Positions 33,505 to 43,575 of a stretch of DNA of 64,000 nucleotides are shown piece after piece (position 1 is the first letter of the stretch; every line of letters starts with the position of its first letter). A program made the translations under genes and the position numbers. Under the pieces are notes generated by a model that worked only from the letters and a program-made list of their open reading frames with translations, was not told the origin of the DNA and ran no database searches. Source of the DNA: Zopfochytrium polystomum (taxonomy: Eukaryota > Chytridiomycota > Chytridiomycetes > Chytridiales > Chytridiaceae); NCBI GenBank assembly GCA_025765615.1, contig JAIVFJ010000008.1:496001-560000 (forward strand), in the 5' to 3' direction.

Positions 33505-34800
33505 TCAGCGAGAGCGTACATCGCAAATAAGCGCCTGGAATTCGACGGGCAAGAACCGCAAGACCGGCATGGCTCCAATTGAAATTGGCAGCTTCAGAGC
33601 GACACTTCGATTGTCGTTCAAAATCTTAACAATCGTTGATGCCACATCATCGGCTTTCAAAGGGGGAGTGAACACAGGCATCCTATACTTGAGACCGTCG
33701 AACATGCTGGTCTGCACGAGGCCTGGACAAATGGAAGAAACTTTGATTCTTCTGTCGAATCGAGTTGCGTTGGACTGTTGTCTCTCAAACGGCTGCACCT
33801 ACGTTCCCTGCCTCAACTCTTCTCGGAGAGAGTCGGTAAATCCCAAAAGACCAGCCTTTGAGGCGCAGTAATCCGCTACGCAGTGCTTCATCAGTACGAT
33901 AAAGGTCGACGAGTTGCTTACTGAGGTGAGAAACGCCAATGAAACCTAGGGCGGACGAAACATTCACCTGCTGAGCTGTTAGAACGCTGAGTTTGAACAA
34001 ACTAGGAGACTTGCAATGTGCCCTCGGTTCAAACGCCTAAGACCGGGAAGAAGAGCTTTCACAACACGCATCGGGCCAAGTAGATTGACCGTCAAGACTT
34101 CAGAAAATTCTTTGTCGCTTTTCTCTTCAAATGCCTTGACTCCCACGATTCCTGCATTGTTCACAATCATCGTAGGCTGTCCAACCTGTGTGCGCATTAA
34201 ACCTATCAGCCCAAACTGTTTCACGCTGATGGCGCGCTACTAACCTCGGAAAGCAGCTTCGCAGCTGTCCTTTGAATCTGTTCAACATCCGTAATGTCGC
34301 ATTCATATGAAATAAGTCGTTCTGGCACGATCTATGGTCAACACTGAAATTTATGTTCGGTTCATCTCTCACTATCGGATAGGTCAATCGTTTGCAAGCC
34401 GAGCACCACTACTTTCTTAGGTTTTTTCTCAGCCAAAAGCTGTTTCACCAACGCCAACCCAATCCCTGAAGTCCCTGTAAATACGAATTAATTGGCTATC
34501 CCAGTTGTCCAGCGAACTGTCGCGAAGGTACGCGGGCAAGATTGCAAAAAATAGCTCACCTCCGGTGACGAGAACTATCTCATCCCACCAATTCACGATG
34601 GGAACAGGTGAAGCATTGCGCATGATGGAGAGGAGAAACGGAATCGAGGCGCCAACCACGGCGAGGATCCAGTAAAGATAAGTTCCAAACGGGTACAGCA
34701 CAGCGGCGACCACGAGAACGGCTGGGCCGCCGTACAGCGGGTGGGAGAGCCCATCGATCACTGGTCCAATCAGGACATCCACTCCACGACGAGCAAACAT
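33505..34800 (-). CDS. Membrane-anchored short-chain dehydrogenase/reductase (SDR16C/17beta-HSD11-like)
   Basis: An NAD(P)-dependent oxidoreductase of the classical SDR family with an N-terminal hydrophobic anchor (VLVVAAVLYPFGTYLYWILA). The ATG is at 34800. Motifs in order: VTGGTSGIG (cofactor), VNNAG, VNVSSALGFIG (catalytic Ser), DYCASKAGLLGFTDS (YxxxK) and ICPGLVQT. Introns: 34475-34559 clear; one ending just before VGQPTMIVNN; one GC-AG intron (donor GCAAGT after RGHI); one before DYCASK; one ending before RIKVSS. The junction between exon 2 (KKVVVLGLQ) and the VPERLISYECD exon (about 34320-34400) does not close in frame with an obvious GT-AG pair. The anchor and motif spacing suggest lipid, retinoid or sterol-type substrates; the true substrate is unknown. 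Confidence 0.85.
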
Positions 34801-34929
34801 TGAAAGTTTTCAATTTTTATTGCCATTTTCATTCGCGGTGTGGACCTGAGTTTCACTCCTTCCGCCTGGCCCATTTGCGTCTTCCATTACCCTGGATCGC
34901 AGCACACATAATACATATTCTCATCAATT

Positions 34930-35892
34930 TCAGTCCGAAACTCGGTAGGCCACAAGAGCATCCACTTTGTGGACGGTCGTCGAAAAGCTCCGCAAGCGCA
35001 CCTGCTCCGAGTTTTTCACGATCATTCGCGCGTCAGAGTCGACCCACGTTGATGGCACCTGGGCGTCCCGGTCTGTGTATGCCAGCACGTTAAAGGTGCA
35101 AGCATCGCAGAGTTCCGGCAAAAACGAAACCGATGCCGTGATTTGCCGTAAAATCGCAGCAATCTCTGCATGGATCTCCTTCTCAGATTTTGGTGGCTTC
35201 GCCGACTCTTGCGTTTGAAGCTTTTGAAACGTGGTGTGGTTGGTGCTGAGTGATATCGGTACGACATCGGGCAAGAGTGGGCAAACGTAGGCGGTTGGCA
35301 TAATTCTTCTTCGGGTGACAGTCTCACCTGAGGTTCTCCTTATCGCACGGGATGTCCGAACTTTCTAGCTGCACAAGGAATTGCCATCTCTCTAACACCT
35401 CTCGCGAATCGCGGGAACTGATGACCAGCACTAGCTTACTAATGGACTTTGTCATAATCCACTCTAAGCAATCATCAGCGAGAATGGCGAGATCTGCATA
35501 GATTCACTCACTCTGCACTTGAGTTAGAATCTGCCGCAAGTAAGCTTGCAGGGTGTCATCCGTTGTAATCAGAAGATTCAAACCGTACTTTTTCACCATT
35601 TTGAAATCTAAGTTTGTCGTGTCAGTCGTTGCCCAAGACGGACGAGGATGAGGCTGCCAACACAAACCTTCCGCGGGATATATCGCCCGTTGGAACAGAA
35701 TGCTAAACACCGAATCAGCATTCATTCCTGGGCTTCGCACAAATCGAGCTACCTGTTGATACTGTAATCTAGATGACGCATTAATGTCCGACTGGCAAAG
35801 TAGCATGTGAACAGACCAAAGAATTCCATCACGATCTGGGCCGATCCCCTCAGCGTGATTTGGTGACCCCGTTGAAGCTGCACTTGCGCCAT
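34930..35892 (-). CDS. MAD2: Spindle assembly checkpoint protein Mad2 (HORMA domain)
   Basis: A HORMA-domain protein that is assembled with Cdc20 into the mitotic checkpoint complex at unattached kinetochores. The model is complement(34930-35245, 35328-35463, 35512-35607, 35668-35727, 35817-35892), 227 codons, close to the usual 200-210. Diagnostic stretches: GSAQIVMEFFGMNADSVFSI, ILFQRAIYPAEDFKMVKKYG, KSISKLVLVISS, ERWQFLVQLE, and the C-terminal safety-belt region NSEQVRLRSFSTTVHKVDAL. The match to Mad2 across the whole length is unambiguous. The exon 4/5 junction uses an acceptor at TCACTCAG. It lies in tandem with the downstream SDR gene (129 bp between stop and SDR start). Confidence 0.95.
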
Positions 35893-35932
35893 GACGGGAG
35901 GAGGGGAGCTTGGACAGTAACAGAATAAAATT

Positions 35933-36940
35933 TTATTCCAACTCCGCCCTCAATTTCCCCAAAATCTCGGCCTCAAAATGGGAGTGCTGAGTAACATATG
36001 CCTGGGCCTTCTTGACGAAATTTAGCGACATTTTGCAAAGCTTGAGGGAGACATCCCACCTCATCAGCCACAAGGCCACAAGGTATTTTCCCCACGAAAG
36101 CGCGCAACTGGGATGGTTCTCCTTCATCAGACTCGATACGTTTTATCTTCGTTCTGAACTCACCCTCTCCGTCCCTCCGCTGTCCCGTAAAAGTTAGAAA
36201 CAGCTTCAAACATTTGCAAATAATCTAGACCTTTCTGCCGGTTCCGCTAGCAACGGTAAGAATGCGATTCTCAAGTGCGCGATATTAATGGTATGGAGGT
36301 CGATTTTGAAGCATCGTTTGGTGGCTGAAAAAAGGAAATTAAACACAGCGCGCCGCCGAGCTGTGTCTGTTGGAGTCTTTGAGAGCTCGATAGCGAAGAG
36401 CTCCACCGAAACCATGGATTTTAACAATAAACAATGAACCATTTGGCACAAGCTCACCATTCGTTTCAAAGCGACCCACATTGATTCGAATTTCCGTCCT
36501 ATCTTCGCACTTGCTGTGGCAACGGTTAATTTACTCCTCCTTGCCAGGTGACTGACTTGCAGTCTACGCGCAAACTCCAAGAACTCTAAAGCGTCAACGC
36601 ATTGGTGCAGACGGCGATAGTCGAGAAATCCTTGGTGCACTGTCGACATGGTGGACTGCACGAACAAGCGGAGCAAGGGAGTCGCAAACAGCGTCCATTT
36701 TGTGCAATCCGTCGGTGGCAATTGGGGAAATTCACCATCGATGGAGGCAATAAGTTGCTGGACGGCCTCCGCCTCCATTTGCGGGTATGGCGCGCTGCCT
36801 GGATCTTGCGAGTGGACGGGCGAATCCAGTCGCATTTCCTGACTTTCTCTCTCCTCCGCCATGTTCCGTGCGTTCGTGGAAGATTCGAGTGCCAACGCAT
36901 TCGACTTCATACCCGCGAGGCCCCCATTCGCCAACGACAT
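35933..36940 (-). CDS. Unrecognised protein, intron-containing
   Basis: I do not recognise this gene. A long frame runs from an ATG at 36940 (MSLANGGLAGMKSN) to 36206. It has an acidic/Ser-rich first 70 residues, then a helical, Leu/Arg-rich region (FATPLLRLFVQSTM, VDALEFLEFARRLQVS). Possible small introns lie inside it (a GTGAGC donor after LKRM, near 36460, and another near 36235). A further open segment to the stop at 35933 reads LKLCKMSLNFVKKAQAYV and may be the C-terminal exon. No signal peptide or clear membrane helix is seen. It is divergent from CK2 alpha (194 bp between starts). Confidence 0.5.
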
Positions 36941-37134
36941 TTGAGTAAATCGAAATCAGAATGCCAGTCGATCTGAGATCCTGTCAACGTTCGGACGATT
37001 CCAAAGAGACGCCCCACATTATATTCGTATTGGGAAGGGGAATAGCGGGACTGGCGCAGTTGGGTGAAAAGGACCTCCAGTACTCGATGGAGAAGAAAAA
37101 GAAAAAGAAAGGAAGGAAAAAGGCTGTTCTTCCC

Positions 37135-38651
37135 ATGTCCAACCCGCCAAGCCTCCAGCAACCTCAACAGCAGCAACAGCAAACGCAGCAGCATCAGCCG
37201 CACCAAAGTATCGCGAGATCTTACGCCAATGTAAACTCTGAGAAACCGAGAGACTACTGGGATTACGATAATCTGTCCATTCAATGGGGGTAAGTTCGAA
37301 ACAGCTCCCTAGATCTTGCTCCAGACTTTGGAGGACATCAATTGTGCCCAGCATGATGCTCCGGTCCAGATAGTTTCTCATTAAATCAGATCCACCAAGC
37401 ACTGGGCCAATCGGTGGCCTATCCTTGCTTACCGTCAATCATTTCAAATTGCCCAGGAGCCAGGAGAACTATGAGATCATCCGGAAGATGGGCCGAGGCA
37501 AATACTCGGAGGTGTTTGAAGGAGTTAACATCGTCAACGGGGAAAAGTGTGTCATCAAAGTTCTAAAGCCGGTGAAGAAGAAGAAGATTAAGAGGGAGAT
37601 CAAGATTCTTCAAAATCTGTCAGGAGGCCCGAATGTGGTGGGCTTGCTGGACATCGTCCGAGACCCTCAGGTACAGAATCTTATTCGGCTTGCATGCTAC
37701 GGCTATGATTCACGTTCATGAACAGTCCAAAACCCCCGCGCTCGTTTTCGAATACGTCAACAATACCGACTTCAAGGTCCTCTACCCAAAATTAACGGAT
37801 TGGGACGTTCGCTACTACATTTACGAGCTTTTGAAGGTAGGACCCAGTGAAGTCATTGCCGAATTCAATTTTTTTCTTCGAATTCCAGGCTCTCGACTTC
37901 TGTCACTCTCGCGGTATCATGCATCGGGATGTCAAGCCCCATGTGAGAAGCTTAACCAACAGATCCCACCACCTCAAACTCACTTGTCCCTAGAATGTGA
38001 TGATTGATCATGAGAAGCGTACTTTACGGCTGATCGACTGGGGTCTTGCTGAATTCTATCATCCTGGAACAGAGTACAATGTTCGGGTTGCTTCTCGCTA
38101 TTTCAAAGGCCCCGAGCTCCTAGTTGACTTTCAAGAATACGACTATTCTCTCGATATGTGGAGCTTGGGTTGCATGTTTGCCAGCATGATTTTTAGGAAG
38201 GACCCATTCTTCCATGGACACGATAATTATGATCAATTGGTGAAGATCGCGAAAGTTTTGGGAACGGATGATTTGTTTGCCTATTTGGATAAGTACGATG
38301 TGGAGCTAGATCCTGAGTTTGATGAAATTTTGGCAAGGTAGACCGGTCTGATCATTTCATATCAGACCTAAATCCCCCATCTTCAACCAGGTATCCGCGA
38401 AAGCCATGGAAGAAATTCGTCACTCAAGAAAATGAGCGCTATATTTCAAACGAAGCCCTGGACTTTCTTGACAAACTTTTGAAATATGATCATCAGGAGA
38501 GACTGACACCAAAAGAGGCAATGGCTCATCCATATTTTGGTAGGTTTCCAAAGTCAGCCGCCAAATCTCCATGACGCGAAAGTAACGTAATTATGTCGTA
38601 GAACCAATTGTCGCCGCTGCGAATCGTGCGAAGCAGCAGCAGCAACAGTAG
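37135..38651 (+). CDS. CKA1: Casein kinase II catalytic subunit alpha
   Basis: A constitutively active Ser/Thr kinase with acidic-site preference. The model is join(37135-37289, 37457-37670, 37726-37836, 37889-37942, 37994-38337, 38391-38539, 38602-38651), 358 codons, close to the family norm. Seen: N-terminal [13 protein letters not shown], glycine loop [12 protein letters not shown], the basic cluster [15 protein letters not shown] that binds substrate and the beta subunit, catalytic HRDVKPHN, the CK2-specific DWG instead of DFG, and [21 protein letters not shown] Gln-rich stretch precedes the kinase domain and a short poly-Gln ends it. An upstream in-frame Met at about 37087 ([12 protein letters not shown]) would add a very basic leader. 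Every junction keeps frame. Confidence 0.96.
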
Positions 38652-38790
38652 TGCTTGTGCAATTTAAATGTGTCGGGGTGGAGGGTACGCGAATGTTCGG
38701 TCGTGTCAAAAACAAAGTTCTCTTTACTGTATTCTGCCTTGAAGTAGCAAAGATAGTAAAGCAAGGGCCTTCTTCACATTAGGAAAAGCG

Positions 38791-40681
38791 CTAAAAGGCC
38801 GCAAATGTGCCCGCCATTTCGTCGGCGACCACCGGAAGCGAGTCATCGGAATCAACCAATACCGGGGACAAGTCCCGCAAATCTATCAGTGGGGCCTCCT
38901 CATCAAAAACGACGGACGACAGAGATAAAATCTGCCTCCGAGGACGCCGATGCTGGCGCGTTGCCCGCATATCCCCAGTGCAAGGGCTTTCAACTCTTTC
39001 CGTGTCTCCAACCGATTGCGAAGGGTAACCTGATCCTGGTTTGAACTCTGAGAGTGGAAGTGACGACGAAACCGCAAAGGTACGGAAGACCGGCCCGTCG
39101 GAGAGCGTCATGGACTCCACCGCCGAGGCGAGCTCGTCGTAAACAACACAGCCCTCGTCACCACAACCAAACGCGGGTGGCCTCGAGGGGGCTTTGAGAT
39201 TCGGAACGGCGTACGGTGCGGTCTGGGCCGACTCTGGTGAAGTGAGGCCCTTTTTCTTCGCCTTCATCGCGCCAGACACCGGAGCCATCTCGATGTCTCT
39301 ACTATTCTTCGGGTCAGCCGCCACGTGGGAACCATTGCGAAGTCCCCCGCTTGTTCTCATCTGATCGGACCGTCGCTTCGGCGACAAGTGCTTGTCGATC
39401 AGCGACGAATTAACTTCGAGGCCCAACCCCGCAGGACCGCCTTTCGCCTCACTAGACATGTAGCCCCCAGCAAGGGACCGTGTAGCTTTGCGAACAGCCT
39501 CTCGTGTCAGGACATTCTTACTGCGTGGACCTTTCTGAGTGGACCTCTTATCGAGGCGCTTTCCGTCGCCGTTGCTCTCCTTGTCTGTCAAAGTAACGCT
39601 ATTCTGTGTGCTCGGTGGCGATTCTGTCTCCCGCAATCGCGTTTTCATGTCGCTGATGACGTCGCCCCATAGCATGCGAATATTGCATATTGGGCAATCC
39701 CCGGCGGTCGGAATAAGGTGCCTTTGGGTCAATAAGCTTCCCACTCCATTGGAATGCTCTTGAGCAAGAAGAGCACCGGCAAGGCACCAGATGTGGAATT
39801 TGGATAGGCAAGTGCATCGGGCCCATGTGCATACATCCTATTGACGTCACGTGTTATGAAGTTTGCTTGAAATTGGACCAGTTAGCAAACCTTCGCATCC
39901 ACCAACTTTCTGCACAGTGAGCAATCGCCATCGCCATAGATCGTTGGGGATACTGTTGATCTGCTGGGATTCCGACGTAAATTTGAACGCCGAGGGAATG
40001 AAAATTTTACCGAACAGTCAGAGCCTTTAAGATGGGTTGCAAGCTATCCAATGGAGAGAATAAGACTTTCATTTGATCGGGAATTGGAGGTAGAGATAGT
40101 GTGAACATTTTGTACAGGAGCTCGTTGGTCACCAAAACCGTGATGGGCCATCGAACAAATTGATCGACGTTCAACATGTCGACCAGTGCCATGAGTTTCA
40201 CGTCTATTCGTTGGTCACGTCTCGATGCAGAATAAAGACCTTCCGCCGCGACTTTGAAATGCCGAGATTTGTGAGGATTCTGCCAAGCCCACTCGAACTT
40301 ACAGGTCGACAGAGCATGTTCCTTTCCGTTAGCCCTCCACCAAAGGATTCTCGCCTGTATGACGTACCTGGAGGGCCGCATATTTGTTTGGAAAACCGTG
40401 GACGACAACGGCCATTTCCCCTTGTGGAAGTTACAATGAACTGGTTTCAGAACGCACAGACGCGATTCGCGGCTCAACCAATTTGTTTTGCGTTCTTTAC
40501 ATGGCCGATCCCGAACTGTTTTCTTCGCGCCTCCGACGATGCCGCCGTTGTGCTGTCGGATTCGACGGAGCGGATCGGGAGTCGAGCCGATGTAGCACTT
40601 GCCGTCGGTCCTGCCGTTCTTGAGGGATCGCAGCAGGTAGCAGGCATAGAATTCGTGGCACCAAGTGAGCAGGGTTGACAT
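38791..40681 (-). CDS. SLX1: Structure-specific endonuclease catalytic subunit Slx1, long C-terminal tail
   Basis: A GIY-YIG nuclease that resolves branched DNA together with Slx4. The model is complement(38791-39837, 39891-39960, 40011-40297, 40368-40420, 40501-40681), 545 codons, all GT-AG and in frame. The GIY-YIG domain reads FYACYLLRS ... CYIGSTPDPLRRIRQHNG ... RDRPWEMAVVVHGFPNKYAA ... FEWAWQNP. The C-terminal zinc RING/PHD has CSLCRKL, CTWARCTCLSKFHIWCL and GDCPICNIRMLWGDVI. After it comes a low-complexity tail of about 270 residues (Ser/Pro/Lys-rich, then acidic DLSPVLVDSDDSLP) not present in ordinary Slx1 proteins of about 300 residues. The tail is an uninterrupted frame in the last exon. 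Confidence 0.93.
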
Positions 40682-41453
40682 GTCAGGAGCCCACTTCTTT
40701 CACGCCACCCGAAAGATTTTCTAGTTTTTCTGTTTTCTAATTGCATGTATTTGTTCTGTTGACTTCTGCTTTTTCCATTCCTCCAACCAATTGGCATAAC
40801 CAAAGAGTTTTCATGGACGATTAGCCTCGAACGGGCCATATGCCGCACACTGCCCTAGCCGCCGCCGCAGCTCCGGCGGTTGTACGGCAGGGTCCATTTC
40901 AGATCGGCGAGATACTCGACATCGGAGGGCCGACATCTGCTGTTCCGGCCGCGACAGTGTCGTTGCCGTCGTAGTGGCTGTCGTCGCTGTTGTTGTCCTT
41001 GGCGGCGGGTTTTTCGCTACCGTGGCGAGCAAAGCCGCCAGTTTCTTCCATCACTGTGACGACTGTCGGTTCCCTCTCCCTGCCATCTCTTCCTGCCCAA
41101 ATCAGCTCCGCTCTCTGACTTCATATCAGTGCTGCACTGTTTTTCCTCCTATTTTTTCCAATTTGACCAGTTCAAGATAGGCTTCGCTGCACACGGAGTG
41201 TTCACAGGTGAAAGAGGTTCTTTGCTCCGCTTCCAGAGAACGGTGAGAAATCTCAACATGCTCTCTGTTGTCTCGCTGTCTCTCGCTCACAACTCGAAGC
41301 TTGCAGCCCGCAATAAGGTTAATTGCCCCTTGCAGCTACGGCTGTCGCACTGCAGAAACAACCACGAACTGTTTGTTTCCTATTGTTGTTAGGCTCCATT
41401 TAAATTTTTTATATCCTCTTTTCGTTGGCGTTGTCGACCGCTGATGCATGACG
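40682..41453. other. Intergenic region without supported gene
   Basis: GC-rich at first (about 40840-41030, with GTTGTTGTCC-type and GCCGCC-type short repeats), then AT-richer. Open stretches are short and without domains. It separates the SLX1 start from the SCO1 3' end and presumably holds the SLX1 promoter. Confidence 0.5.
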
Positions 41454-42667
41454 CTAGTTACCCCTACTATCAATAGCAATTTCCTCAATCTTCGCAGCAA
41501 CTGACTCAGCCGTCTCTTGCCGCCCAAAGTGCGCGCAGTACTTGCCGTTGGGATCCACCAAGTAAAAAAAGATGGAATGATCCACCAAGTAGTCCGTGTC
41601 ATCGTCGTCGAGCGCTCGAGGTGGTGCACTGAAGTACAGGCGGTACGCCTTCGCAACGCGCTTGATTTGTTCGTACGTTCCAGTCAATGCAACAAAGTCG
41701 GAGTGGAACTCTAAAGTGGCGTGTGGAGCCAAGTTGTCAGAACCCGGTTTCCTTCTGTCCTGTACGCGTTGCAGAAATCCCAAAAGAAACCCCTACCTTT
41801 AACGTATTCGCCAATCGCTTTCAGCGAATCCCGCTTTGGATCACACGAAATAAACACTGGAACAACCTCCACTCCCAAGTTTTTGTTCTCTGTGAGGCCG
41901 AGTGCAAGTATCGTTCAGCACCGTTCAGAACAAAGGCATGCCCGAAACAATTACACCGCCACTCAACTGATTCTGTCCACCACTTTGGCCATTTTTTCCA
42001 GTTCCTCTGGGCATACATCAGGACAGAACGTGTAGCCGAAATACATCAGGACGTATTTGCCCAGGTAGTCCAGATTTGTGACCGGCCTGCCTGTTTGGTC
42101 CACCAAAATGAAAGGTCCGCCAATCTGCGGCTTTCCCGCGGCAGAGTTTGCGGCTGCCGCTTCCCGACGTTGTTCTTCCATTTTTCGCCGCTCGTACACA
42201 AAGTAAGACCATAACACGCCGCCAGACAAAACAATGGCCGCTCCGGATTTCCAACCAAAACTCTGCGAAGTACTCCAATTAGCGACAGAAGGCGGAAAAT
42301 GAACGTAATTGTTTTTCAAATGGCAAAGTCCTTGTTCCAAGATGCTGTGGGCGAGAGGTTTTGGGGTGATCGGCGGGAAGCGTTCGCCAGGAGGGACGTG
42401 ACTCACCGAGAAGTTGGCCGGCTTCCCCGTGTCCTCTGCGCTGGTTGAAAATGGCCTGCTGACGAGTCCTCGGCTTTGAGGGAAACGCGGCCGGCGCGTC
42501 GCATCGAGAATATTGAACGCTCGGCGGCCGACAGAGCAGCCGCATGCCGTCGTCGCGGGGTAGCACCGGAGGTGCGGCGGCGGCGGCGACAAGCCGCCTT
42601 CGATTGCGCTGCGGGCAACAGATCGCGCAGCGGGCGTCAAAGATCCCAAAGCATGCTTCATGGTCAT
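41454..42667 (-). CDS. SCO1: Sco1/Sco2-type copper chaperone for cytochrome c oxidase
   Basis: A mitochondrial inner-membrane protein that delivers copper to the CuA site of Cox2. The model is complement(41454-41710, 41797-41889, 41968-42262, 42407-42667), 301 codons. An Arg/Ser-rich N-terminus lacking acidic residues (SRGLVSRPFSTS) fits a mitochondrial presequence. One membrane segment follows (SGAAIVLSGGVLWSYFVY), then the thioredoxin-fold domain: GGPFILVDQTGRPVT, MYFGYTFCPDVCPEEL (CxxxC copper ligands), VFISCDPKRDSLKAIGEYVK and DYLVDHSIFFYLVDPNGKY (His ligand). All junctions keep frame. It diverges from the LITAF-domain gene with only 63 bp between start codons, including an A-run at about 42690-42708. 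Confidence 0.94.
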
Positions 42668-42730
42668 TTCGAGAAAAATCCAAAGAGAAAAAAAAAAAAA
42701 AAAATTGTTTTAACAAGCCCCCTCCAAAGG

Positions 42731-43535
42731 ATGGCCTCGTACACTCCCAACCCACAGCCACTACCGACGTACGACCAGTCCACTGTCAACTCAGCACAGC
42801 CGAACCATCAAACGCAACAACTGCACGACCACCAGCATGACCAGCACTCGCAGCAACTCCACTATTCGCAGCAGCAGCAGCAGTTCCCCCCGCAGTCCGC
42901 TCCTGCACAGCCCATGTCCGCGACTTTCCCTCCCCACCAGCAACCCCTGCATGATAAGCCAAACATGGGGACAGTTCCTGCCGGACAGCCCCAGTTTTAC
43001 TACCAGGCCCAGCCCGGGTAAGCCGGCTCTTACAAGGACCGAGAAAGAGAGAGAAGAGGGTATTGGCCCAGCGAGAGGAGCCGTATGACAGCTGGTACAG
43101 ACCTCTTATGTTCAGCGCCTCCTATCATCCAACCAGCTACGCGATCCCTGGCCAGCCGATGCCGGTCGTCATGACAACCCAACCGATGGTGTCTGGTCAA
43201 CCGATCATGACTACCAATCCTGTCGTACTCGTGCAGCCCCAAATGACCGTCTTCTTTGGCAAAGTCCCTCAGGACATTGTGTGCCCGAACTGCGGCCAAC
43301 CTGGCAATAGCGACGTCACGTTTGGTGAGGATCCTACCTCCATCTATGTTGCTCACTCAACCTGCTCCAAATGCCATCAGAAAGCGGGAACCTGACGTAC
43401 ATATCGGCTGGTGTCCTCTTCTGTGTGGGGTGCTGGCTCTGTTGCTGCATCCCGTTTTGCATGAACGACATGAAGGATGCTATTCACCGCTGCCCAAACT
43501 GCAAAACGGTCGTTGGCATGTCCAAAAGGCTCTAA
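42731..43535 (+). CDS. LITAF-domain membrane protein
   Basis: The model is join(42731-43017, 43116-43324, 43381-43535), 216 codons. A long Gln/Pro/His-rich N-terminus (with PTY and repeated QQ runs) leads into a LITAF domain. This has a first zinc half VCPNCGQPG, a hydrophobic Cys-rich hairpin (LFCVGCWLCCCIPFCM) that inserts into the cytosolic leaflet, and a second half HRCPNCKTVVG. Family members act at endosomes and lysosomes; the role here is unknown. The second intron (56 nt, donor GTGAGG) is required: it removes a stop-containing stretch and restores DVTFESGNLTYISAG, matching the family's conserved linker. It is convergent with GatA (40 bp between stops). Confidence 0.92.
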
Positions 43536-43575
43536 ATTTTAATATTACGTACTTCTATTCCGCAAGCGCACGTAT

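Noticed and set aside
40811..41400. Several short open frames between SLX1 and SCO1
   Set aside because: Low complexity, no domain, no supporting splice pattern and overlapping on both strands.
42279..42761. Alternative frame over the SCO1 5' region
   Set aside because: It runs against the SCO1 reading frame, which has a presequence, membrane segment and copper motif; the alternative has only composition-driven length.
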